The position numbers were made by a program, and so were the translations under genes. Positions 32,665 through 42,600 of a stretch of DNA of 45,505 bases are shown in pieces (within the stretch, counting starts at the first letter, position 1; every line of letters starts with the position of its first letter). Origin of the DNA: a virus. The notes under the pieces were generated by a model, which saw only the letters and a program-made list of their open reading frames with translations, was not told the origin of the DNA and did no database searches. The stretch is taken from positions 1-45,505 of IMG/VR virus record IMGVR_UViG_3300025127_007848. One strand, given 5' to 3'.

Positions 32665-33042
32665 ATGGCTAACGGTTTTTCAGCAGTAATACCTTTACAA
32701 AAAGATAATGAAGATGGGTTTTATTCTTTAACAAAAACATTAGCCCAAAATATAAAACAAAATTTTAAAAATCTTGTTTTAACATGTCCTGGTGAAAGAA
32801 TCATGCTGTCTGATTTTGGAGTAGGGATTAGAAATTTTCTTTTTGAGAACAACTCAGCTATATTACAAAATGATATCACTATAAGATTAACAGAGCAAGT
32901 AGAAACATATATGCCATTTGTGAGAATAGACAACATTGAGTTCATTGATCAAAGTGAAAAAATTATAGGATTGAGAATATTTTATTCTGTTCCTTCCCAG
33001 AATTTTTTTGACATGTTTGAAATTATTAAACCGATATTATAA
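32665..33042 (+). CDS. 25: Baseplate wedge protein, GPW/gp25 family
   Basis: This 125-residue protein is close to T4 gp25 in length. LVLTCPGERIMLSDFGVGIRNFLFEN matches the family core, where the PGER segment leads into the DFG/GIRNFLFE sheet and helix. ITIRLTEQVETYMPFVRIDNIEF follows in the expected order. Family members join the tail sheath to the baseplate wedge and are structurally like sheath and type VI secretion TssE. GAGGGAG lies upstream, and 14 bases separate it from the gp6-like gene, as in other T4-like baseplate operons. Confidence 0.93.
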   Translation: MANGFSAVIPLQKDNEDGFYSLTKTLAQNIKQNFKNLVLTCPGERIMLSDFGVGIRNFLFENNSAILQNDITIRLTEQVETYMPFVRIDNIEFIDQSEKIIGLRIFYSVPSQNFFDMFEIIKPIL

Positions 33043-33056
33043 AGGGAATTAAAAAA

Positions 33057-34853
33057 ATGCCGAAAGTGGTAAAACCAATAATCAATTATACTGGAAAAGA
33101 CTTTGAAACAATCAAGAAAGAACTAACCAGTTATGCTCAAAAATATTATCCAGAAACATTTAGAGACTTCAACGAGGCGTCTTTTGGTTCATTAATGTTA
33201 GATATGGTTGCTTATGTTGGAGATATTATCTCATTTTATACTGATTATCAGGCAAATGAATCCTATTTAGATACTGCTTTAGAGTTTAGCAATGTTTTAA
33301 AGATGTCAAAGCAAATGGGATATAAATATCGCCCTAATGCGTCCTCTTTTGGTGAAGCTAGTTTTTTTATAACGATACCTGCGATCGGAAATACAACTTC
33401 ACCAGATTATGATTATGCACCAATATTAAGAAGAGGTTCAACTTTTTCAACAGTGTCAAATCAATTATTTACTTTGGTCGAAGATGTTGTTTTTGAAAAC
33501 ACAAATGATGTTATTCAAGTTGCTTCCACAAATCCGGATGGCACCGCCCCGACAAGATTTGCTTTAAAAGCGAAAGGTACAGTTATATCTGGTGAACTTA
33601 ATACCACCAGCTTTGACATAGATCTGTACGAAAAATTTTTAAAACTGGAAATTGATGATGAAAATATAACTGAAATTGTTTCTGTTTTTGACTCTCAAGG
33701 AAACAATTATTATGAAGTTGATTATTTATCTCAAGATGTTATTTATGTACCAGTTTTAAACACTAGCGATTCAAAACAATATGCTAAAAATATTTATAAA
33801 CCAATATCAGTTCCTAGAAGGTTTACTACTGAACACACTTTGACTGGTTTATCTATGCAATTTGGTTTTGGCACGGAAGATAATGAAGAAAAAGTATTGG
33901 ATCCTACCACCATGGCATTAGACATATTTGGCAATGAACATATTACAGAAAAATCATTTGATCCTACAATTTTAACAAAAACCACAAAACTTGGTATAGT
34001 TCCGTCAAATACGGTTTTGACAGTCGTTTACAGAAGAAACACATCACTATCAGTTAATGCACCGGTGGACTCTTTAAACAATATTGTTGACGCTAATTTT
34101 TCATTTAAACCAAACATTTCTTTGGACCAAGTTGATCTTGAGAGAACCACAGAGAGTCTTCAATTGACAAATGAAGAGGTAATATCTGGTGATAATAGTT
34201 TTATTACAGCAGAAGAACTAAAACTTAGAGCCCAAGGAGCTTACGCAACTCAGAACAGAGCGGTTACAAAAGATGACTATGTATCTCTGTGTTACAATAT
34301 GCCAGCTAATTTTGGTCAAATTAAAAAAGCCATGATAACCAGAGATCAAACCAGTTTTAACGGAAAAAATTTAAATCTTTATGTAATATCTATAGATCCA
34401 GGAGAAAAACTTACCCAAACAAATATTATTATAAAACAGAATTTAAGAAACTGGATAAATCAATATAAAATGTTGGGAGACACTATAGACATCTTAGATG
34501 CAAATATAATAAACCTACAGATAGATTTTAGCGTGGTTTCTTTTGCAAACGTTAATAAATTTGATGTTATAACTGAGTGTGTTGATACGTTGACTGATTT
34601 TTTCTCAGACAATTATTATGATATAGGAGAGCCGTTCAAAATAACAGACATATATAAATTGTTAAATAATGTTCCGTCAGTTGTGGATACAAAACTTGTA
34701 ACTGTAACTCAAAGATCAGGTGCAGGATATTCTAATTATAATATCACTTATGATGATTTAATTTCAAGTGACGGAAGATATTTAATTGCTCCGCAAGATG
34801 CTGTTTTCGAAATTAAATTTCCATCTTTAGACATTAATGGAGAGGTAATCTAA
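33057..34853 (+). CDS. 6: Baseplate wedge protein, gp6/Baseplate J-like
   Basis: This 598-residue protein starts after AAAGGGA. The N-terminus IINYTGKDFETIKKELTSYAQKYYPETFRDFNEASFGSLMLDMVAYVGDIISFYTDYQANESYL is the hallmark of the gp6 wedge family, quoted here for its invariant YTGKDF, FGSLMLDM and FYTDYQ parts. LRAQGAYATQNRAVTKDDYVSLC and the C-terminal NIINLQIDFSVVSF region match the Baseplate J fold. In T4 gp6 forms the inner ring joining wedges. The length is close to T4 gp6 (660). TAATG couples it to the next gene. Confidence 0.93.
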   Translation: MPKVVKPIINYTGKDFETIKKELTSYAQKYYPETFRDFNEASFGSLMLDMVAYVGDIISFYTDYQANESYLDTALEFSNVLKMSKQMGYKYRPNASSFGEASFFITIPAIGNTTSPDYDYAPILRRGSTFSTVSNQLFTLVEDVVFENTNDVIQVASTNPDGTAPTRFALKAKGTVISGELNTTSFDIDLYEKFLKLEIDDENITEIVSVFDSQGNNYYEVDYLSQDVIYVPVLNTSDSKQYAKNIYKPISVPRRFTTEHTLTGLSMQFGFGTEDNEEKVLDPTTMALDIFGNEHITEKSFDPTILTKTTKLGIVPSNTVLTVVYRRNTSLSVNAPVDSLNNIVDANFSFKPNISLDQVDLERTTESLQLTNEEVISGDNSFITAEELKLRAQGAYATQNRAVTKDDYVSLCYNMPANFGQIKKAMITRDQTSFNGKNLNLYVISIDPGEKLTQTNIIIKQNLRNWINQYKMLGDTIDILDANIINLQIDFSVVSFANVNKFDVITECVDTLTDFFSDNYYDIGEPFKITDIYKLLNNVPSVVDTKLVTVTQRSGAGYSNYNITYDDLISSDGRYLIAPQDAVFEIKFPSLDINGEVI

Positions 34854-36694
34854 TGGGGATTAAAAGGTATTACGCTACAAAAGATAACACAATTACAAAT
34901 GCATTTAAATCTAGTTTGCAAACTCGTGGTGTTAGCGGTAATATGGGTCAATCAGATATTCTAGAGGTTTTTAGCATATATGCTCAAGCGAATACCACAT
35001 CTTCTGAGTTGTCTAGGATATTGATTGAGTTTGACACTACAGCTGTAAGTGCTGATCGAACTGCTGGCATTATACCTGCCTCTGGAAGCGTTAATTTCTT
35101 TTTAAAAATGTATAATGCCGAACATAGTCAGACTACACCAAAAAATTATACCCTATTGGTTCAGCCAATATCTCAATCCTGGAATGAAGGTCTCGGTCTG
35201 GATATGGAAGAATATTCAGATTTAGATGCGTCAAATTATATTTCCGCCTCTAGTGGTACGCCTTGGGCAGATATTTCTGGTAGAGCCACTGCGACAATTG
35301 AAACCGTGGTAAAAGGGTTGCTAACTGCAGGAACATTTACATTGACGGACGCAGCCGGTATTTCAACATCATACAAGTTCGAGACAGGTGTAAATGTGTC
35401 AACAAATACTGCAGCATATACTCCTGGCACTACTGTCGATATTGGTATTGATGGCATGGCTACCGGTGATGCAGGAGCTACTGCAGATCAAATTATCGCA
35501 CGGATTAATGCCGGCACAAATATCGGTTTCACCGCATCAAAAACAGGTAACAATGTCCTCGTTACTCAGAATACTCCTGGCACCGTAGGTAATAAAACAA
35601 ACGCAAGCACCATCCTGGGTGATTTTGCTGTCAGCAACTTCACTGATGGCTCTAATGTTGAAGGCGGTAGCTACGTTGATATTGAGGAATACACTTTCAC
35701 CCAATCGTTTGATACAGGGTTCGAAGATTTAGAAATAGATGTAAGTCATCTTGTGGAAGACTGGATCAAAGGACCAGATAATGGTGGTTTAAGTAATTTT
35801 GGTTTTGGAGTTCGGTTAACAGGATCAGATGAAACCGAAGAACAATCATATTATACTAAAATGTTTTTTGCTCGTGGATCGCAATTTTTTCATAAAAGAC
35901 CTGTTGTGGAGGCAAGATATGACGATAGTAAAAAAGACAATAGAGGAGAGTTTTTCCTAAGTTCCTCTCTTGTTCCTGCAACAGATAATTTAATGAATTT
36001 ATATCTCTACAATGTAGTCAGAGGACAACTCACAAACATACCTGCAGTTGGTACAAATGATATATTAGTTAGTATTTACAGCGGAACCACCGAACCAACT
36101 GGAGATAAATTAAAACTTCCTCCGGGTGGCGGCGTGGTGGCTGACGGCGACGTTAACATTACAGGATCTTTTGTTGAAAGTGGTATATATTCTTGTTCAT
36201 TTGCATATAATTCATCAAGTATTACAACTATATTTGATGTTTGGCATAGTGGGGGAATAGAGTATCATACTGGATCTGGAATAGATGTGCAGACTTTTAG
36301 CAGTAAAAATTATAATTTTGATCAAAGATACGCCTCTAAAGTAACTAATTTACGAGCGACTTATGACAATAATGAAAGAGTTCGTTTTAGGCTTTATAGT
36401 CGTCAAAAAGACTGGTCTCCAACTATTTATACAGTAGCAAGTAGTGACATAGAAACAAGCATAGTGGACAATGCTTATTATAGCTTTAGCAGGGTAAGTG
36501 ATAATTTAGAAATTATTCCTTTTGGCACAGGCTCTCTAAATCATACTCGATTATCTTACGATGCTAGCGGCAGCTATTTTGATATAGAAATGAACTTGTT
36601 TGATACAGATACTGTATATGAGTTAAGTTTTGCTTATCTAATCAACGGTAGCTATGTTGAACAACCAGAAAAATTTAGGTTTAGAGTAGAATAA
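34853..36694 (+). CDS. Virion structural protein with inserted beta module
   Basis: This 613-residue protein follows GGAGAGG. It starts MGIKRYYATKDNTITNAFK, with many Ser/Thr/Gly and alternating strands, as in beta-rich tail proteins. WADISG (138-143) and YVDIEEYTFTQSFDTGFEDLEIDVSHLVEDWI (from about 274) read as one domain interrupted by residues 144-269. The insert is an Ala/Thr/Gly-rich module (DQIIARINAGTN, VTQNTPGTVGN) encoded by visibly more G+C-rich DNA. From 330 on, beta-rich segments continue to the end. It is likely part of the baseplate periphery or a fibre/collar attachment. No T4 counterpart is recognised. Confidence 0.8.
   Translation: MGIKRYYATKDNTITNAFKSSLQTRGVSGNMGQSDILEVFSIYAQANTTSSELSRILIEFDTTAVSADRTAGIIPASGSVNFFLKMYNAEHSQTTPKNYTLLVQPISQSWNEGLGLDMEEYSDLDASNYISASSGTPWADISGRATATIETVVKGLLTAGTFTLTDAAGISTSYKFETGVNVSTNTAAYTPGTTVDIGIDGMATGDAGATADQIIARINAGTNIGFTASKTGNNVLVTQNTPGTVGNKTNASTILGDFAVSNFTDGSNVEGGSYVDIEEYTFTQSFDTGFEDLEIDVSHLVEDWIKGPDNGGLSNFGFGVRLTGSDETEEQSYYTKMFFARGSQFFHKRPVVEARYDDSKKDNRGEFFLSSSLVPATDNLMNLYLYNVVRGQLTNIPAVGTNDILVSIYSGTTEPTGDKLKLPPGGGVVADGDVNITGSFVESGIYSCSFAYNSSSITTIFDVWHSGGIEYHTGSGIDVQTFSSKNYNFDQRYASKVTNLRATYDNNERVRFRLYSRQKDWSPTIYTVASSDIETSIVDNAYYSFSRVSDNLEIIPFGTGSLNHTRLSYDASGSYFDIEMNLFDTDTVYELSFAYLINGSYVEQPEKFRFRVE
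35282..35665 (+). other. Inserted module inside the structural protein (domain)
   Basis: This segment encodes residues 144-270 of the 613-residue protein. It contains TFTLTDAAGISTSYKFE, a DQIIARINAGTN helix and NNVLVTQNTPGTVGN. The pattern resembles small beta-sandwich modules that recur in many phage fibres and surface proteins. Flanking sequence joins smoothly if it is removed, and base composition changes at both edges. Confidence 0.55.
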
Positions 36695-36695
36695 T

Positions 36696-39600
36696 ATGTC
36701 GTTAAAAGATTTATTTAAAGAAGAAAAAAATTTAAAATCTGCAGAACCACTAACTAAAAATGATTTTAAAGATGAGATTGAATCTTTTGATTACGCTGTG
36801 GCAATAAATCAAAGCAACGCTAGGTTTGTAGCTACAGAGGGTTTTGACAATCCCTCTAATTTTGCTCGTTTTGGTTTAGCAGAAAAATATTACAAAGATG
36901 CACTAACAAGAATTCATGATTCTTATCCTTATGATGGCTCGTTAAAAGAAAAGGTGCTTTGGGAACTCTCTTCGTCTCTTATAGACCTACACATTTTTGA
37001 AAATGGGTATCCAAGAACAACTGGTTATGCAAATTTTCTTGTTTCAGCGGCAACATCCGGCTTCTCAGGAGACTTTTATCCACCAGTTTCTAATGAATAT
37101 ATTTTAGTTAAAGGCGGTCCCCACGCTGGCTCAGGTAATTCTTTATACTATAATCAAGTAACAGATGAAGTTGTTTATCGTAAAGATGCAAACGTTTATG
37201 ATTTAAGTAATGATCAAGAAAATAACCTTCTAATTGATGGAACAAAAGGAAACACAGTAGAGTTTTGGCTTAAAAAAGATGCTTTTGTTGAAAGTCAAGA
37301 TTATTATGAGTTTGTTTTGGACACGCACGTTACTGGTACTGAAGTTGGAGATTCAGAGTTTGGTCGCCTTGTGGTCGCTTTAGCAACAGATGGTGTCGCG
37401 ACAAATACTTCTAATCAGCCAATATATGTTAATTATGCTTCTGGTAGCGATAATATTAAAACTTATTTAGGTTCTGATTCTTTAACGGTTAGTTCAGTCG
37501 CAGATGGAAACTGGCACCATTACGCCATTAGAATGAAAACATCTGGTAGCAATACTGTTTTTGATTTGTTTGTTGATGGACAGCACGATGACAGTGCCAC
37601 TGTTGCAACTACTATAGGATATGTTAGTGGTGGAATTGTTGCAACACTTGGAGCACAAGCAGCACCATATCACGACGGCTCGGATAACCAAGGAGATAGA
37701 GGGTGGTCCCCGCTTTCTGGGGCAATTGATGAGTTTAGATATTGGAAACGCTGGAGAACGTCAAAACAAATTCAAACTCGTTGGTTTGATCAAGTTGGTG
37801 GAGGGACAAACACTGACTTATCTAATACAGACTTAGGTGTCTATTTTAAGTTCAACGAGGGTATTACTCAAACATCTTCGATTGATTCCACAGTTTTAGA
37901 TTATTCTGGACGTGTTAGTAATGGTATTTGGACAGGTTATAATGCCAACTACTCTCGTGAAACTGGATCTGCGATATTAGAATCATCAGCCAGTTTAATT
38001 GAGTTTAATGATCCGATTATATATTCTTTTCACCCTGATGTTGTAGAATATAGGAACAGAATGGTGAGTTCTGGTAGTATATATGATGATGGAAACGTAA
38101 ACTCACTAAAGTCTTATATGCCAGCGTGGATGTTGGAGGCAAACAGCACTAGTAAAGACAGAATACAAGATGACTATTTATTAAATTTACTACAAATAAT
38201 AGCTAGCTATTTTGATGAGGCTGTTGTGCTGTTGAAAAAACTACCAGAACTATCTCATGCAAAATATTACCAAGGGAAAACCACGCCGCCCCCATTTAAT
38301 AAAAAAGCATTAGAATCATCAGGCTTTATGATACCAGAAATATTTGTAGATGCAAGCTTGCTAGAAAATTTTGAAGATAGAGATGAACAATTAAAATTTG
38401 AAAAAAGCCTTCAAGAAGTTAAAAACATTATATATCAAAATATTTACAACAATTTAAATTACATATACAAATCAAAAGGCACAGAAAAGTCTATTAGGAA
38501 TCTTTTACGTTGTTTTGGTATTGGTGATAATGTTTTAAAGATAAATTTATATGCAAATGAATCAACTTATAAAATAGAAGATAATTTAAAATTAACAACT
38601 AGAAGAAAAAATTACATAAATTTCAACGAATTAAACACAGATGGTACAACAAATGATGAGGCGTCGGTATATCAATATAAAATTGATGACAACTCAACTT
38701 CATTTATATCAGGTACTGGTGAAACAGACGGTACATTTGAGGGAGCCGGTTTATCATTTACATTAGAATCAAACATTATTCTACCAAATCGAGTTTCACA
38801 AGGAGAGTATTCGACAACAATAAAGGGATATGAAAATAAAGTTGCAAATTTATACCCACTTCATGTTTCTTCTTCTCTTTTTGGTATGCACACGGCTAAT
38901 GGTACTGAAAATGATTTAACATGGGCAACAAATGATTATGCAAACCTGCAGGTTTTTACTGTAAAAGATGATCTTTTTTCATCAAATGCATATTTCAAGT
39001 TGACAGGGACGTTAGGCGGCTTTATGCCAGAGTTAACTTCGTCTGTTTTTAATGATACTTATGATGATGAGCTTTGGACTGTTTCTGTTACGATAGAGCC
39101 CTCTAAATTAGAATCGATTAATCAAGTTAGTGGCACTGAAGATTCAGATTATACAGTGCGTTTTTATGGCGTGAGTCATATAGCTGATTACAAAGCAAAT
39201 GAGTTCTTAGTAAGTGGCATAATTTCAAATGATGCTGGCAGAAAAATTCTGTCTAGTCCAAAGCGAGTGTTCGTCGGAGCACACAGAACAAATTTTACCG
39301 GTAGTGTTTTAGATCAGTCAGATGTAAAAATTAATTCTTGTAAGGCTTGGTTTTCTAGTATACCAACCGGCACTATAGATAATCATAATTTAAAACTAGG
39401 AAATTTTGGAGCAGAAAAGCCAACACAAAACGCTTTCTTATATCAAGATAGTATTAATGATCGTTTTGTCCCAGAGGCTCAAACTTTGGCTTTATTATGG
39501 AACTTTTCAACTGTAACTGGGTCAGATATTAATGGTGAATTTTCCGTTGAAGATGAAACGTCAGGATCCGCGGACGATGATCGTTATGGTTGGTTTAGTG

Positions 39601-42600
39601 GGTTAGTTTCCAGAAGACATACAGCAAGCGGTAGTTTTTTTATTAACTCATCCACATCTGTTGTAGAGTCTTTAGAGAGAAGTGTTTATCAGCCACAAGT
39701 TCCTGAAGTATTAACTGATGCAAACTTAACAAGAATATTATCTGAAGATGATGAATACTTCGACAGAAATACTAGACCTACAACGTATCATCTTTCAATA
39801 GAAAAGAATTTATTTCAAGATATATCAGAAGAGATGTTAAATATGTTTGGCTCCGTTGTCTGGTTTAATAACATGATTGGATCTCCAGTGAATGTTTACC
39901 GTGGAGAATACAAAGATCTTAAAAAAGCTGCAGATCTTTTCTTTGAAAAAGTTGGAAATGATTACGATTTTGATAAGTATGTAGAATACTTTAAATTTAT
40001 TGATTATTCTGTTTCTCGTTATTTAGTAAAACTAGTACCGGCTTCAATGCTGGCTTTTGAAGATGGTATTTCAACTATAATTGAAAATTTTGCATTAGGC
40101 GATAGAAACAAATTTAGAAATAAATTGCCGTACATAAAAGATGTCACAATTGAACCAGAAGCTAATGCTAGTGATAGTAGTGCAATGATGGTAACTCCTG
40201 CAGCACCAGGATTTAGCGATAATATCTCATATACTGATATTGATGCTTCGGTGCCTAATCCAAACTCATATAAGCACATGCAAGCTCCAATAAGCGATGA
40301 ACAAAAAACAAATGCTGCTTACTGGAACCAAAGATCAGAGAGAGCTAATCCAGTTATTTCTTCTGGTGATACAGAGGTTGATGCAAATAGACAGACGCTA
40401 TTAGATGTTATTAATAATAATACAAACACAAAACCCCCACTGCTAAGAGATAACTCAACTTCTGAAAATTATGAAGCAGATGGAAATGTATTTGTTAATA
40501 GAAGATATGGAAGAGTTTACTCTGTTAGAGGTATTAATAAGCAAGATGCTCATGGTGGTGGTAATTCTTATGAAAATAAAAAAGTTGGCTTTTTTGATTC
40601 ATTAAGAAAACGACCAACAGAGTCTACACCAGGCGAAGGAGGGTTGATATCGATTGAGCCTCCAGATTCAAAACTTGAGTCTTTTAGGGATATTGATGAC
40701 AACTTAGAATTAAACAAAGGTAAAAGAAAATATAAATTTTCTGCTGCTGTATTTGTTGACGGAACAGACAACCCTTATGAGGTTTATAAAGGTCAAATGA
40801 TATTTCCATTTAGCTTGTACAGTTCTTCGGTTAACTCAAACCCGGCATATGCAGATATATCTACCTTTCAAGAAAATTTAGCCATCACGAACTTGCATCA
40901 CGATAACTATGGTCCTTTTGGTGATGTTCCAATGCAGGGTCCGTTTACAGAAAAATATGTAGGTGGTAGAGCATATCGTCACGTAATGACCAACTTTACG
41001 ATAGACAACGAAATACCTGATGAAGAGGGTGAAAGATTAGAAGGGTGGAAAATAGAAGAATCTGCTGGGGCTTTAGACTTACTTAATGCGGGTTCGCATG
41101 TTTTACCTCATAATCCAAAGTCGGTATTCTTTCGCGAGGAGTATGCAAAACGACCAGTAAATATTAAAAACATTAGACAATTAACTGGTGCTGCTGAACC
41201 AGCAGACGGCACCGACGCAATTGGTGTTACAAAAATAGGAAACTATTCAGAAGATTATGAAATTGTCTTAACCAATGGTCGATCAATTAATAATCGCATG
41301 CGAACGGCAGAATTTGCAGAATTTGGACTTAGTAGACCTCTCGAAGACGTATCTGAATCTACTTTTATCTCTGGTGTTATTGACTTTGCTATTCCGAGAA
41401 GAGACTTAACCGGTTCAAACAAATTTATCATAGTAAATCGATTTGCTGCCCCCGGTGATCCTTCAACGATGTCAGAGGGCTTTTTAGATACAGCTGCAGC
41501 AGAGCTTAGTGTTTATAATGTTTTGCCATATAGAAATTTAAGTGTAGTTCTACCTTTACAAGAATTTTATGCAAACCATACTAATCAATTTGGATATTAT
41601 AGTGATCAATTTAATATCGCTGCTTATGAAGAATTAGATGGAGCAGGTTTTGTTTATCCTGGTGGCTCTTCTTCTGTTAATCTACATGACTATAGCGGTA
41701 CAGGATCTTTTCATAAAGTTAATAGAAATGGTAGACAAGCTATTCGACTGGTGGTGCCTGACACGGGACTTGATGATTTAGAAGAAAGAACAGTAAAATA
41801 TAATAATTGGCACCATCAACATGCAATTCCACAAACAGATGCTCAATATGCCTGGATTACAGCTAGTTTAGTGCAAAATTATAGTGGATCTGCGTTGTTT
41901 GATTATGAAAGCAAAGGATTAAACAGAGGTGATTTTGCTTCTTCTGATTTAGTTTTTGCAAGTGCTAGCGATTTTGGAAGCTTTAGACTTAGTTTTGATG
42001 GGGGTAGTCAATACGGAATTGAAGAATCTTTTTACATAGTAACCGATTTTGCTGGTATAAATTCAAATATTAATGAACCAATTTCTCCTGACACCAATAC
42101 ACTAGGCTATGAAGAGTTTGGATCGCCATCCTCCACTGGTGGTAGAACAGCATCTACTTCAAGAAGATATTTTGGTTTTGATAAATCAATAGTTGGAGTA
42201 GATGCGTTTAATCTACAAAATTCTGATGGGTCTGCTGTTTTTGGAGATAGAGCTACATTGGTTAACTACATTAACACATTCCTAGTATCAGATGCCGAAA
42301 ACGGCATTCCAGCAATTGCTGTCCCTGCCGTGTTAAATGGAATATTATTACACCGTCAGGGATTATTTGGAGGCTCAAACTGGAAGCTTTATAAAAAAGA
42401 TTATCATCCTATTGTAAGGTATCAGAAAAACCACAATCAAATTGGATACCCTCAAGGAGAAAGGTCTTCAGGTGGAACATCCTTAAAATTTATTAGCGAC
42501 GTAAGAATTAAAAACTTTACAGAGCCTCCTATTACGTCAAAATATAAGCCACTTCGTTTTTCTTTTAAAGAAGATTCGCAAGAGGAAATAACAAATGTTC

